DNA from: Bacteroidota bacterium
GTDB lineage: Bacteria > Bacteroidota > Ignavibacteria > Kapaibacteriales > HRBIN21
Direction of reading: 5' to 3'
Length of the DNA stretch: 58,841 nucleotides
NCBI GenBank assembly: GCA_030550275.1
Contig: JAUQPR010000014.1
Span: 1-58,841, forward strand
Position numbers and translations under genes: made by a program. The notes beneath the pieces were generated by a model that ran no database searches, had not been told where the DNA came from, and saw only the letters and a program-made list of their open reading frames with translations. Positions 1-10,000 of the stretch are shown piece by piece; position 1 is the stretch's first letter, and each line of letters opens with the position of its first letter.

Positions 1-2
1 TT

Positions 3-113
3 CACTGGCGTTGGAGCGATTCACTCGCCGACGCACTCCGGCAAACCTTGCAACTGCTGTACTACCACGGCATCGTGCCGCACATCGCCGAGGTCAATCT
101 CTGGCAGCAGTAA
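3..113 (+). CDS. C-terminal fragment of an unknown protein (5' end outside window)
   Basis: Reading from base 3 there is an open frame of 36 residues ending at a TAA at 111-113. It is rich in Trp, Leu and Gln and ends in the residues NLWQQ. No start codon is visible, so it is the tail of a gene that begins before the window. The frame stays open to the window edge and a good promoter follows it, which fits a gene end. I do not recognise the family. Confidence 0.5.
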   Translation, partial: HWRWSDSLADALRQTLQLLYYHGIVPHIAEVNLWQQ

Positions 114-175
114 TCGCGAATTTTCCCCTATTGGGCTGCGGTTCCGTTACCGAATCGCCTTTGCCCGCCGCAGTG

Positions 176-183
176 TAAATTTG
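176..183 (+). promoter_or_regulatory. Bacteroidota-type -7 promoter element TAAATTTG
   Basis: The octamer TAAATTTG matches TAnnTTTG exactly. It lies 36 nt before the ATG at 220. This supports the downstream ATG, in front of a clear signal peptide, rather than the in-frame ATG at 181 that overlaps the element. Confidence 0.55.
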
Positions 184-219
184 TGGAGCACATGTCCCCT
201 TTCCCCAAGGGAGCGCACC

Positions 220-1620
220 ATGAAGCGCCATCTCCTGCTTCCGCTGCTTCTGCTCAGCTCATCGCTCTGCCGTGCCCAGGAGTACATCCCCTTCACCGCC
301 GCCGAAGGGGTCCGTACAGCACAAGCCACACTGGGCGTGCAGAGTGCTCCGGCACTGGTGGGAACACCACAGGTGGACACCGCGGGGTATTCGCTGTTCT
401 GGTATTACACCTTTCCGGATGCGGATTCCGCTGCAGTGGTGGTTCGCCGTGCGGACTCCACCTTCTGGGGTGGGCGCGTGGGGATCGAGGATACCGCGTG
501 GATACCCGTCCACGTGCGTGGCGCCTCCCTGCCCTCGTGGGCGAACAGCACTACAGCGATGGAGCGCATCCGCGGCGTTGCGGAGTTTCAGCAGTGGGCT
601 GCCCAGTACTTCGACCGTGCCCAGACGATTCTCCTCGCCGGGCGGCTCCGGAGACCACTCCGGAGACCGCTGTGGCCATCCACCGAAAACGATGCCGTGT
701 GGGTCTTCATCGGGCAGGATACCGTCGGAGCTGGAACGACGCTCCTGTGCTGGTGCTCTGCCGAGCCCGGCTCGTCACGGGCAGCCCAATGCCGCCGGCT
801 CGATAGCGGCTTTGTGGCATTCGAGGGAGTTCCGGCTGCGCAAGCCCTCCTGGGCACACACGCGTGGCCCAGCCTCGCCATCAGCGGAGAGGAGGGCGTG
901 GACTTATACGGACGCGCCCGCACGTGGGTCTACGTCTTCCCGATGCCCGATAGCCTTGCCATCGTCGTGGTGTACCAATCCCTCCTGGACTTCGAAGCCG
1001 CACTGTGGGGCGGACAGATTGGTGATACGGTGGAGTTCCAGCAGCAGTTCCCCTTCTACGTCCGCTCCTCGCCCCCCATCCCACCGATAGTAGACAGCGA
1101 CTGGGCGATGTACTGGATGAGCGAGCGCCCACAATTCCAGTCCTGGCTCGGCGAGCACGGGTACGCATCGCGTCGGGCAATCCTGGTTGGAGGGGTTCCG
1201 CTGCCGTCTCCTCCGTGGGACTTTCTCCCGGGCGGGGAGGGGTACGGGTGGTACCTTACCGTGACCTCGCAGGATGGCATGTCAACGCTTCGCTGCTGGC
1301 TCGGCCACACAGTAGGTGGCGATTGCCTCTTGATATATGGTGATTGCACCATCGTTAGCGTTCGCGAGGAGAGCGGCGCTGGGATTACTGTGGTGCCCAA
1401 CCCGGCAAGCGACGTTGTGCTCGTGCAGGCACCGGGAGCAGCACTCCTGCGCCTCCAGGGGATTTACACCCTGCTGGGCGAACGCGTACCGGTGCCCACC
1501 GCTCCGCTCTCTGCAGACACGCTGCTCTTGGATGTGCGCTCGCTCCCATCGGGGGTGTATACGCTCTCGATAGAGCTTGGCAACCGGCTACTCCGGAGCC
1601 AGCTCCGCGTCCTGCGGTAA
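220..1620 (+). CDS. Secreted protein with T9SS sorting domain and internal duplication
   Basis: This 466-residue protein begins with a signal peptide (MKRHLLLPLLLLSSSLCRAQ). Its last ~78 residues look like a type IX secretion C-terminal domain: VVPNPASD, then a LLGERVPVP strand, then LPSGVYTLSIELG and a basic end. Such domains direct export across the outer membrane. The mature part seems to hold two related units, at about residues 37-191 and 205-370. They share an aromatic-rich strand before WGG, a FQ.W segment, and a Leu-Cys-Trp or Arg-Cys-Trp element near the end. I do not recognise the fold or function. The start at 220 is chosen because the promoter element at 176-183 would overlap the earlier in-frame ATG. 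Confidence 0.85.
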   Translation: MKRHLLLPLLLLSSSLCRAQEYIPFTAAEGVRTAQATLGVQSAPALVGTPQVDTAGYSLFWYYTFPDADSAAVVVRRADSTFWGGRVGIEDTAWIPVHVRGASLPSWANSTTAMERIRGVAEFQQWAAQYFDRAQTILLAGRLRRPLRRPLWPSTENDAVWVFIGQDTVGAGTTLLCWCSAEPGSSRAAQCRRLDSGFVAFEGVPAAQALLGTHAWPSLAISGEEGVDLYGRARTWVYVFPMPDSLAIVVVYQSLLDFEAALWGGQIGDTVEFQQQFPFYVRSSPPIPPIVDSDWAMYWMSERPQFQSWLGEHGYASRRAILVGGVPLPSPPWDFLPGGEGYGWYLTVTSQDGMSTLRCWLGHTVGGDCLLIYGDCTIVSVREESGAGITVVPNPASDVVLVQAPGAALLRLQGIYTLLGERVPVPTAPLSADTLLLDVRSLPSGVYTLSIELGNRLLRSQLRVLR

Positions 1621-1646
1621 TTCATACAAGCTGTACGGGCGGACAA

Positions 1647-2384
1647 ATGGAACGCAGGCTCTTGCGCCCCGCCCGCCAGAGCACGACCGGTTTACTGCAC
1701 GTGATCGCCCAGGTTACTGCTGGAGCGGCACTTGCGTTCGCTGTCTCAGGGTGTGGAGCAATCTACTTCCCTGCGCTCTACAACATGGGGCGGCTGCAGC
1801 CAGTGCCTCCCGATTTGGCGGTGCCCGTCCGTGCCTTCAGCGGTGCCGTCCACGTGGGGAGGGCTCTCAACACGGGTTCACCCGATATGTTCGCTGCCCA
1901 GCTTTGCGGGACCCTCTCCACACCGCTGTTTGCTCCAGGGGCACGGCGCCCGCTTGCTTCCCTTGCTGCCACAGGGATGCTCTACGGTGGCAACATTGAG
2001 GGGCAGAACTTCTACGGCGCGGGCATCGTGCTACAGCCCACGCTCAACCTCCACCTGGGCGATGCGCTCTGCCTCTACGGTGTAGCAGAGCTCTCGGCGG
2101 CGCTGGAACTGGGACCGTATGCAGAGCGTGTCAATACTGGCGTCCTCTCGCGCCTCTCGCGCTCGGCGATTTTGGTCTACGAGCCAGCGCTGGGAGCGGG
2201 CATCTGCATCCACCCCAGCCGCACGAGTTCGGTGAGCCTGAGCGGACGGGTGTTTACTCCGCCGGCGCTCCGCCTCGCATGGTGGGAGCCGACGTTCGGG
2301 ATCTTCCTCGCTACTGTTGGGGAGCGGGGTATCCAGGGTGGGCTGACAGTGCTGCTGCCCCAGCCCAGCTTGCGGCAGCGGTAG
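1647..2384 (+). CDS. Putative outer-membrane-associated lipoprotein
   Basis: This 245-residue protein has an N-terminal hydrophobic stretch ending in AFAVSGC, a good lipobox with Cys at about residue 36. The rest is rich in short Gly-, Leu- and Tyr-containing strands such as GAGIVLQPTLNLHLGD. This resembles small beta-barrel or barrel-like proteins with lipid anchors in Bacteroidota. A GTG at about 1700 would give a more compact signal peptide. The gene lies 26 nt after the T9SS cargo gene and may be co-transcribed with it. The specific function is unknown. Confidence 0.7.
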   Translation: MERRLLRPARQSTTGLLHVIAQVTAGAALAFAVSGCGAIYFPALYNMGRLQPVPPDLAVPVRAFSGAVHVGRALNTGSPDMFAAQLCGTLSTPLFAPGARRPLASLAATGMLYGGNIEGQNFYGAGIVLQPTLNLHLGDALCLYGVAELSAALELGPYAERVNTGVLSRLSRSAILVYEPALGAGICIHPSRTSSVSLSGRVFTPPALRLAWWEPTFGIFLATVGERGIQGGLTVLLPQPSLRQR

Positions 2385-2518
2385 CCGGCGTGTGCGCAGC
2401 GGGATTCGGACTCTGCAGCCGCGCCAACACGCCGGTTCCGGAGCTGCCCCTGCACGCGGCAAGCGGAGGTTCCAGCGCACCGCCACTGAGCCTGTCTCCG
2501 GCTTATCCCCGGTGCAAA

Positions 2519-2947
2519 TCACAGCCGGTGGGTGTTGACAAGCTTGATGAACTTCTCCAGCCCGACGATCCTGACCCGAACAGCGCCCGGTATGAATCTG
2601 CAAAGCCCCCCACTGAGGTAGAACTCCCTCAACTGCGGCGTCCAACCCGTGCCGCCCAGGACCAGGTAGACCTCGTCACATTCTCTGCTCTCCAGCAGCT
2701 CCAGAAGCGCTATCACCTCGAAGGGGATCTTCTGCTCAGCGGTTCCAGCGACCTGCTGCCACTTGAGCGATACTACAATCCTGCGCCCGCTTGCCGGGTC
2801 GTGCACCAGGAGATCGGCTCTGTAGGGGCGACCGCCCATCACCCTGCCGATGCGGGATTGCTTCTTGTATTGATAGCCCGCCTCCTGAAGCGCAGGAAGC
2901 ACCATCTCCTCCAACACCCGACCAGTTCTCGTGCTCCCTGGGGACAT
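2519..2947 (-). CDS. Small PD-(D/E)XK restriction endonuclease, partner of the adjacent Dam-type methylase
   Basis: The 142-residue product shows the nuclease core RADLLVHD (Asp45), followed 15 residues later by SLKWQQ (Lys62), then GTAEQKIPFEVI. This pattern belongs to a small PD-(D/E)XK family often encoded next to Dam-like methylases; Ser replaces the usual acidic residue before X-Lys. The expected role is cleavage of unmodified DNA at the site protected by the methylase. The ATG at 2947 follows the methylase stop by two bases, so the genes are translationally coupled with the methylase first, as expected for safe expression. The open frame extends further upstream only as a shadow of the methylase gene. 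The recognition sequence cannot be read from sequence alone; GATC is possible given the methylase family. Confidence 0.75.
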   Translation of the reverse strand: MSPGSTRTGRVLEEMVLPALQEAGYQYKKQSRIGRVMGGRPYRADLLVHDPASGRRIVVSLKWQQVAGTAEQKIPFEVIALLELLESRECDEVYLVLGGTGWTPQLREFYLSGGLCRFIPGAVRVRIVGLEKFIKLVNTHRL

Positions 2948-2949
2948 CC

Positions 2950-3765
2950 TCAAAGATTGCGCGTTGCGATGACCTCCCGTGCAGGGCTTCGGTCGCCGGT
3001 GCAGCTGATTCTCCGTGGAGCCTCTACAAAGGTGAGCCGGAAGCCAAGCTGCTCGTACAGCCGCACGATGCGTTCGGTAGCCTGGTTGGAAAGTACTACG
3101 GGTCCTGGATGCCGCGCTAACCATCGAGCCAGGCGGACCTGGTCCTCCCAGCTGAACCCATCGGGGCTGTACTGGCGGAACTCCACGTCGTAGGGTGGGT
3201 CGGCGTACACGAAGTCGCCCTCCTCCAGCGGCACCGATTCGAAATCCCCGCAGGTGAACTCCCACTGTGCCAGTACGGGCACGTACTCGGTGAAGTCGCG
3301 CCGGTAGTGGATGCTCCGGTAGCGCCCGAAGGGCACGTTGAATTCCCCCCTGCGGTTGAAGCGGCACAGGCCGTTGTAGCCAGTGCGGTTGAGGTAGTAG
3401 AAGAGCTGCGCTGCTTCTTCGGAGTCGCCTTTGCCGGCGCGGATGAGCTCGTTGAAGCGCGCGCGGTGCTGGTAGTAGAGCCCGGCGTTATTCTCCATGG
3501 GAATGGTAATCCGCAGCCCGCGCTGCAGCCAGCGGAAGAAGTTGATGAGGTGCGGGTTGATGTCGTTGAGCAGGGCTCGCTCAGGCTGGAGTCCCAGGGC
3601 AACAGAAAGCCCGCCGCAGAAGGGCTCAACAAGCCGACGATGGTAATGTGCAGCCCACAGCCGCCTGAGATGAGGGACAAGCCAACGCTTGCCTCCTGCC
3701 CACTTCAGTGGAGGCTCAAGGGTGTGTCGGACTGGTACGGCAACCTCCTCGAACAGCTTGTCCAT
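2950..3765 (-). CDS. Dam-family DNA adenine-N6 methyltransferase (M.DpnIIA/Dam type)
   Basis: This 271-residue enzyme carries the AdoMet-binding motif LKWAGGKR at residues 20-27, LVEPFCGGLSVAL and ALLNDINPHLI next, and the catalytic DPPY at 189-192. The order is that of alpha-class Dam/DpnII methylases, which transfer methyl from AdoMet to adenine N6. The element TAATTTTG at 3803-3796 on the same strand fixes the start at 3765, where MDKLFEE begins; the longer open frame to 3819 would place the start upstream of the promoter. It is the first gene of a two-gene restriction-modification operon. The length is normal for the family. Confidence 0.93.
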   Translation of the reverse strand: MDKLFEEVAVPVRHTLEPPLKWAGGKRWLVPHLRRLWAAHYHRRLVEPFCGGLSVALGLQPERALLNDINPHLINFFRWLQRGLRITIPMENNAGLYYQHRARFNELIRAGKGDSEEAAQLFYYLNRTGYNGLCRFNRRGEFNVPFGRYRSIHYRRDFTEYVPVLAQWEFTCGDFESVPLEEGDFVYADPPYDVEFRQYSPDGFSWEDQVRLARWLARHPGPVVLSNQATERIVRLYEQLGFRLTFVEAPRRISCTGDRSPAREVIATRNL

Positions 3766-3795
3766 CTGGGGTGCCCTCTGGGGTTCTGCCCTTCG

Positions 3796-3803
3796 CAAAA
3801 TTA
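3796..3803 (-). promoter_or_regulatory. -7 promoter element of the restriction-modification operon
   Basis: On the minus strand the octamer TAATTTTG matches TAnnTTTG exactly and ends 30 nt before the methylase ATG at 3765. The 107 bases on to the rpe stop at 3911 show no other feature. Confidence 0.6.
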
Positions 3804-3910
3804 TGCCCCACGATGCCATCTCCTCACCGATTCCCCGCTCACACCTTGCAGACGGAGCTCTGCAGGGACAGCGCTACGGAGCCGCAACCGGTCAAGCAGC
3901 CGCAGGGACG

Positions 3911-4612
3911 CTACGGTTGTGGCAGCATGTCGCCACCCCCGGCTACAGCGGCAGCGATAGCCTCCCGCATGCGACGCAGGTTCGCCGAGAGCTCCCCACG
4001 GAAGAGCCCAGAACCGCTTACAATGACGGTTGCACCGGCGCGGACCACCTCGGCAACATTGCCAACATGGATGCCACCGTCGACTTCGATGTCCACGTGG
4101 GAATAGCCTTCGCGCTCGAGGAATTCGCGCAGCCGCTCAATCCGGCGCAGCACCTCTGGGATGAACTCCTGCCCGCCAAAGCCGGGATTGACCGACATGA
4201 GCAGCACGAAATCGCACTGCGAGACCGCCTCGTAGGCATATTCCAGCGGCGTGAGCGGATTGAGCACGATGCCAGCGCGCTTGCCCAGCGTGCGAATCGC
4301 CTGCAGCGTCCGATGCAGATGCACGCACGCCTCCACGTGGACCGAGATCCAATCTGCCCCCGCCTCGGCAAAGGCAGCAAGGGAGCGCTCCGGATGCTCC
4401 ACCATAAGGTGGCAATCCAGCGGAAGCTGCGTGTGCGGGCGAATCGCCCCAACCACAAGCGGTCCAAAGGTCAAATTCGGCACAAAGTGCCCATCCATGA
4501 CATCCAGGTGGAGCAGGTCGGCACCGGCAGCCTCGCACTGATGCACAACCTGTGCCAGATGGGCAAAATCAGCCGAGAGCAGCGATGGGGCAATCCGGAC
4601 CTTCTGCATCAC
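3911..4612 (-). CDS. rpe: Ribulose-phosphate 3-epimerase
   Basis: This 233-residue TIM-barrel enzyme interconverts ribulose 5-phosphate and xylulose 5-phosphate in the pentose phosphate pathway. The signatures are all present: IAPSLLSADF near the N-terminus, LHLDVMDGHFVPNLTFGP with metal ligands His and Asp, DCHLMVEHPE, the phosphate-loop region SVNPGFGGQEF, and the EVDGGI Asp. Its ATG overlaps the stop of the Lon-like protease by four bases (ATGA), so it is the last gene of a three-gene operon. The length is normal. Confidence 0.96.
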   Translation of the reverse strand: MMQKVRIAPSLLSADFAHLAQVVHQCEAAGADLLHLDVMDGHFVPNLTFGPLVVGAIRPHTQLPLDCHLMVEHPERSLAAFAEAGADWISVHVEACVHLHRTLQAIRTLGKRAGIVLNPLTPLEYAYEAVSQCDFVLLMSVNPGFGGQEFIPEVLRRIERLREFLEREGYSHVDIEVDGGIHVGNVAEVVRAGATVIVSGSGLFRGELSANLRRMREAIAAAVAGGGDMLPQP

Positions 4613-7089
4613 TTCCGCCGAACGGTTCGACGAGTGCGCCGCGAGGGCTCAGGACGCTCCTGCCCGGCTTTCCAGAACTGTTCCAGCCGCCGCTGCACTG
4701 CACCGAAGAGCGTGCCTGCGGGATACCGCCCATCGGCATCGGGGACGCCCGCGGGCATGCCCATGAGCAGCGGGATAGCCTCCTCGAAGCGGGTTATCGG
4801 GTAGATGTGGAAGCGCTTCTGCTGCACCGCCTCGATGATGAAGTCCGGCAGCATCAGGTCCTCCACATTGCGGTGCGGGATGATGACCCCCTGCGTGCCC
4901 GTCAGCCCACGTGCCGCGCACACTTCGAAGAAGCCGCGAATCTTCTCATTGATGCCGCCGACGGGCTGGATATCCCCCTTTTGGCTGAGCGAGCCCGTCA
5001 CGGCAAGGTCCTGCCGAATGGGCACCTGCGCCAGCGCCGAAAGCAGCGCGTAGATTTCGGCTGCCGAGGCACTATCGCCCTCGATATCGGAGTAGGATTG
5101 CTCGAAGGTCAGCGATGCTGAAAGCGTGAGCGGATGCCGATGCGCAAAGCGCTCGCGCAGCAGCCCCGCCAGGATCAGCACGCCCTTGCTATGGATGGGT
5201 CCGCTCAGTTGTGTTTCGCGCTCAATGCTGATGATGCCCGAGCTGCCCGCTCCTACCGATGCCGTAATGCGAACGGGTTTGCCGAAGCTCCAGCCGCCAA
5301 CGCTGTAGACGGTCAAGCCGTTGATCTGCCCGACACGTTCGCCCGTAGTCTCGATGAGGAGGCTGCCACGCAGGATGAGCTCCCGCAGCTTCTCATCCAA
5401 GAGATCGTGGCGACGGCGCCGCGCCGCGAGCGCCTCGGCAACGTGGACGCGTTCGATCCGAGGTGCGCGGCTCTGCTGCGCGTAGTAGTGTGCCTCGCGC
5501 AACACATCGGCAATGTCGCTGAAGCGCAGGGTGAGCTTGTGTTGGGTCTCGGTCTGTTCGGCAGCCCATTCTGCCAGGAGCGCAATCGCCCCTCGATGCA
5601 CCGGCAGCAGCCCCTCCTGCTGCGAGAGCTTGCGGGCAAAGCGCGCGTAGGCGAGCACCATCTCCGGCGACCGCGGCGCCTCGGTATCGAACTGCGCGTG
5701 CACCTTGAACATCTTCGGGAAGTCCTCGTCCGCCCAGCTCAAGAGGCTGTACAGCTCCGGCGGTCCCAGCAGCACGACCTTGAGCCGCACATCGATAGGT
5801 TCGGGCTTGAGCCCAGTAGGCAGCAGCAGGAAGAGCGGATCCCAGCTCTGGATCTGCAGCTTGCCGTAGAGCAGCACATTCTTGAGCGCCGGCCAGACGC
5901 CGGGCTGCTGCAGCACATCCAGCGCATTCAGGATGAGGTAGCCACGGTCGGCGCGCAGGACCGAACCAGCACGAATCGAGGAGTAATCTGCTGCCCAGAA
6001 GCCACGCCCATCCTGTACGCGGTCAATGGTGCCGAAGAGGTTCGCATAGGTTGGGTTGGTCTCCACGATGATGGGCACGCAATCGGTTTGGCTGTTGTCT
6101 ACCACGACGTTGACGCCGTAGTAGTGCAGCCGCTCCTCCAGCAGCGCCAGCCGCTGCTCGGTCTGCATTGGGGTTTCCTGTGGCTCGGCAACGAAGAGAT
6201 GGAGGTGCTCCAGCAGGTCCTGCTCCAGCTCGGCGAGGAAGTCCGAAACCTGCTCATACGGGAAGCGCTGGCGCAGTTGGTCGAACAAGCCCCGCAGGAA
6301 GACCATGACCGCTGAGCGGTCGTGCTCGCGCAGCGCTTGGCGGTACTCCTGCAGGAGCTTTGCCGAAGCGCGTGTGAGCTCCTCCAGTTGGAAGCGCGCT
6401 TGGTCGTAGCGCTGCCGAATCTGCTGCGCCTCCTCCAGCGTGAGCTTGCGTCCGCGCACGTAATCGTCGAGCTCGGCGATGGTGATGGGCACTCCATCAA
6501 CGATGGGGAAGACCTCCGGTTCCGTCCCCGTAGGCGTCTCCACCTGTCCGAGCACAAAGCCTTGCTGGCGAAGTTGAGCTTCGAAGGAGCTCAGCATCTG
6601 CTGGTGGCGCTCCTCAAAGCGCTGCGCCAACTCGTGGCGGGTAGCACGGAAGCGCTCCTCCTCGAAGAGCTGGGGAATTCGCTGCCGCAGGATGGCAACC
6701 GTCTCCGCCAGAGCAGCGCGGAAGGCAGTCCCTTCCCCCTTGGGGAGCCGAAGGAGCCGCGGCTGCGCCGGGAAGCGGAAGTTGTGCACGTAGCAGTAGT
6801 CAAACAGCGGAGGGCAGCTCTCCAGGGTCTCCTCCAGGATCTTCTGCACCGTTGTCAGGCGCCCTGTTCCGGAGATGCCCGATACGTATACGTTGTACCC
6901 CGGCGCCCACAGCCGCGCCCCCAGGCGTAGCGCCTCCAGAGCTCGGGGCTGCCCGACGATCTCCTCCAGCGGCTCGACCTCGTCGGTGGTCTCAAAGGGG
7001 AGCTCCTCCTCCGGGCAGCGCCAGCGCAACTGCTCCGGAGCAAGCTCCTGTGGAAGCTCCAGACGGCGGGCTCGACTATTCCGCTTCAT
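4609..7089 (-). CDS. Lon-like (LonB/YcbZ-type) ATP-dependent serine protease
   Basis: The 826-residue product has an N-terminal AAA+ part with a Walker A-like loop GISGTGRLT at about residues 71-79, where Arg takes the usual Lys place. The middle has helical insertions, and the C-terminal part is a Lon protease domain. Ser673 in EGDSASAAE and Lys716 in GGINEK form the catalytic dyad; their 43-residue spacing equals that of E. coli Lon. The family is the soluble or membrane-free LonB-like group, not classical LonA, because the N-terminal LAN domain is missing. The start at 7089 (MKRNSRARR) overlaps the upstream nuclease gene by 14 bases. A likely role is turnover of damaged or regulatory proteins; the substrate is unknown. 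Confidence 0.9.
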   Translation of the reverse strand: MKRNSRARRLELPQELAPEQLRWRCPEEELPFETTDEVEPLEEIVGQPRALEALRLGARLWAPGYNVYVSGISGTGRLTTVQKILEETLESCPPLFDYCYVHNFRFPAQPRLLRLPKGEGTAFRAALAETVAILRQRIPQLFEEERFRATRHELAQRFEERHQQMLSSFEAQLRQQGFVLGQVETPTGTEPEVFPIVDGVPITIAELDDYVRGRKLTLEEAQQIRQRYDQARFQLEELTRASAKLLQEYRQALREHDRSAVMVFLRGLFDQLRQRFPYEQVSDFLAELEQDLLEHLHLFVAEPQETPMQTEQRLALLEERLHYYGVNVVVDNSQTDCVPIIVETNPTYANLFGTIDRVQDGRGFWAADYSSIRAGSVLRADRGYLILNALDVLQQPGVWPALKNVLLYGKLQIQSWDPLFLLLPTGLKPEPIDVRLKVVLLGPPELYSLLSWADEDFPKMFKVHAQFDTEAPRSPEMVLAYARFARKLSQQEGLLPVHRGAIALLAEWAAEQTETQHKLTLRFSDIADVLREAHYYAQQSRAPRIERVHVAEALAARRRRHDLLDEKLRELILRGSLLIETTGERVGQINGLTVYSVGGWSFGKPVRITASVGAGSSGIISIERETQLSGPIHSKGVLILAGLLRERFAHRHPLTLSASLTFEQSYSDIEGDSASAAEIYALLSALAQVPIRQDLAVTGSLSQKGDIQPVGGINEKIRGFFEVCAARGLTGTQGVIIPHRNVEDLMLPDFIIEAVQQKRFHIYPITRFEEAIPLLMGMPAGVPDADGRYPAGTLFGAVQRRLEQFWKAGQERPEPSRRTRRTVRRK

Positions 7090-10000
7090 CCAGTGGCACG
7101 GGTTGTCGGACCTCTGCAATCCGGCACAATGCTTTATACGGACAACTTCGGCACACCGTGCACGAGCTCGGCTGCACGGGGAAGCGCCCGTGACGGATGG
7201 ACTCGACCACCTGCAGCGCCGTTGCTATAGCCCTCTCGATCGCCTCCAAGGCTGTCTCCGACGTGATGAGTGCTCGTTCGGAGGCTTCAAGCCGCCCCTT
7301 AGAGCCCCGATGGGGGCGCAGGGCGTAGAAGGCTGCCCGGGCAGGTTCGCTTTCGAGTGCGTAGTCGCGCTGGAGAAGCTGCTGCGCTGCCCAGAGGTAG
7401 AGCGGGAGCTGCAGGTGCTCTCCTCGGCGGAGCTGCTTCGCTCCGGGCAGGTTCGCCATCCTTCCGCTTTTGTAATCGGCGATACCCAGCAACGGAGGTT
7501 CGCCCCAGAAGAACTCCAGCCGGTCAATGCGCCCCTGCAGCAGCACATCCGGGCGCAGCTCCACCGGTGGAACCGCCGTCGGTCGCAGCCCAAAGCCCAG
7601 CTCGAACGCAACGGGGAGGAAGCCTCGGGCAGCGCGTTCCAGCTCCCATTCCAGCCACGCCTCCAGAATACCGGAGCGCTCTGGCGTTCCCAGGAGCTCC
7701 TCGCGCTCCAGCTCAAACCAGGGATGCTCGAAGCGGACGTGTTCGAGCTCCTCCCGAGCAATCCGGTGCAGCAGCTCGCGGTAGTACGCCATGCGCTCCG
7801 CCCGAAGTTGCACAGGCTGCAGCGCCGGACTCCCCGGACGGCGCGGCTGCACCAGGACCGGCGCCTCCTCCGCCTGCAGAGTCCGGAAGAAGCGGTAGGC
7901 GATCCGGTGCAGCAGAATTCCCCGCTCCAGCGGGGACAGCTCCAGCGTTGGCGGCTCCAGGGGGCGCAGCCGGAGGATGTTCGCTGCGAAGTACCGGTAG
8001 GGGCACTGTTGGTACAGCTCCAGCTCCGATGCCGAAAACAGCGTCCCCACGCGCTCCAAAAGCCGCTGCTGCTCATGCGGGAGCAGCTCCAGGAATGTGG
8101 GCTTGGAGGGATTCCACGGCTGCGCCACCCCCGCCGGAAGGCGCTCGCGCAGCGGCGCCGGCAACGGATCACTCCTGGCAAGCAGAACCTCCGCAATCTC
8201 CGCCGGAGTTGCCCGCACCCACAGCCACGGAACACGCCGGAGCTCCTCTGCAGCCTCCCCGCGCGCCAATCGCCGAGACAGCTCCTCTGCCGAGATCACC
8301 CAGCCATCCTGCTCCAGGGAGGTCACCTTGAGCAGCTCATCCACAAAGGGCGAACGCACCAACTCCTCCCCATCCTGCTGGCGCGGGTAGGTGATGAAGA
8401 GCCGCTGCTGCCCGTTCTCCAGTGCCTCTGGGTGGTTGGTCAGGAACTGGTAGAAGAGCATTCGCTCCGCCCGCACATGGCGCTCCTGCGCCTCCGCCGG
8501 CACATAGCCCAGGAAGTGCTCCGGTTGGTACACCAGCGGGAACTCCCCATCCAGGGCACCGCACAGGATCAGCACCCGGAAGGGAATGCCGCGCGCCTGC
8601 TCGATGGCGGTCACCGTCACTCCAGCACCGGGTTTTTCGCGCAACTGGTAGCGTGTTCCCAACACCGCCGTACGCAGCCGCTCTACATACTGCGCCAGCG
8701 GACGGGGCTGCTCGCCCCACAGGCGCTGGAACAGCACGACGAACTCCTCCAACAGCTCTACGAAGGCGCTCAATGCACGGGCATCGCGTTCGAGCTGCTC
8801 CAGCAGGTGGAGCCATTCAGCAGTGCTGCGCCATTGCTGCGCCCGCACCGCCCGGTACGCCTCCAGGAGCGCATCGTAGATGCCCATGCCGACGATGATC
8901 TCCTCGGTGACCAGGTGCAGGAATTCCTGCGGCGTATAGAGCCGAGCGCTCCAGCCGAAGCGCTGGTGAAGGCGTTCGAAATCCCGCAGCGCACGCTGAC
9001 ATGCCTCCAGCGCTTGCTGTGCTGCTTGTAGCTCCAATGGGTCGGCGTACGGGTCCTCCTGCAGGAGCCGATACTGCTGCTCCAGCATCCGGCAGGCATA
9101 CTCCAGGCGGCGCCGCCAGCCTTGGGCTCCCCCAAAGCGGTGTCCGCCCAGAATCCGCCGCTGCTCGGCAACGGTTAGAAGATTTGCCCGCTCAATCGGT
9201 TCGCCCTCTCTCTCCAGCGATCGCACGTAGGGGCTCTGGAGCACTCGCTGCAGCTCCTCGCGTCGGAAGCCGTTGAGCGGCAGCTCCAGCACGCTCAGGA
9301 TGGTCACCACCACAGGCGCCTGTGCCAGCCAGAGCCGGTCGGTGATGTTTGCCGGAATGCCGAAGCGGGCAAAGATCTCGCGGAAGAGCGCCGTGTAGAG
9401 CGCCGGCTGGCGCATCACAATGGCGATCTCCCCTGGGCGATACCCCTCGCACTGCAGCAGGTACTTGACCAGCCGCGCAATCGTGATGACCTCCCCGACC
9501 CGGTCGCTGCACTCCACGATGGCAATGCGTCCGGAGAAGCCCGGATGGCGGATCTCCCGCTCCGTGTTGAAGAGCCAGCGCCGCAGGTACGCTCCCAGGG
9601 GCAGGAAGATACGCTCGCTCGGCGGCGTCTGCTCGGTCATGAGCAGCGGCGGATCAAGCGCGAGCGTCCGGTAGCCGGCATCGCGCAGCAGCTCAATGTG
9701 CTGCTGGAAGTTGCCAAAGAGCGGACCGTTCTCCACCGAGTAGTCCAAGCGGACCCACACGGGCAGGTCCTGGCGGGCGAGCTGGGCAAGCAGCTCCAGC
9801 TCCGGCTGGCGAAACTCAGAGAAGCCCTCCAGAAGCAGCAGTTCAGCCGAAGGGAAGAGGCGGCGGAACAACCCCACGCCCTCGCAAGCGCACTGGCGTA
9901 CCAGGAGACGGAATGCCGCTGCCTCGTCCAGGATATGCTCCCCGAGCAGCTCCTCGTACGCCTCCATCAGTGCCAGCAGGTCCGATAGGCGCAGTCGGTC

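Noticed and set aside
2385-2435. Inverted repeat CCGGCGTGT / ACACGCCGG as a terminator between convergent genes
   Set aside because: The loop is 33 bases and there is no T run on either side.
2948-3367. N-terminal extension of the small nuclease frame
   Set aside because: It is a shadow of the methylase gene; the ATG two bases after the methylase stop gives a complete nuclease domain.
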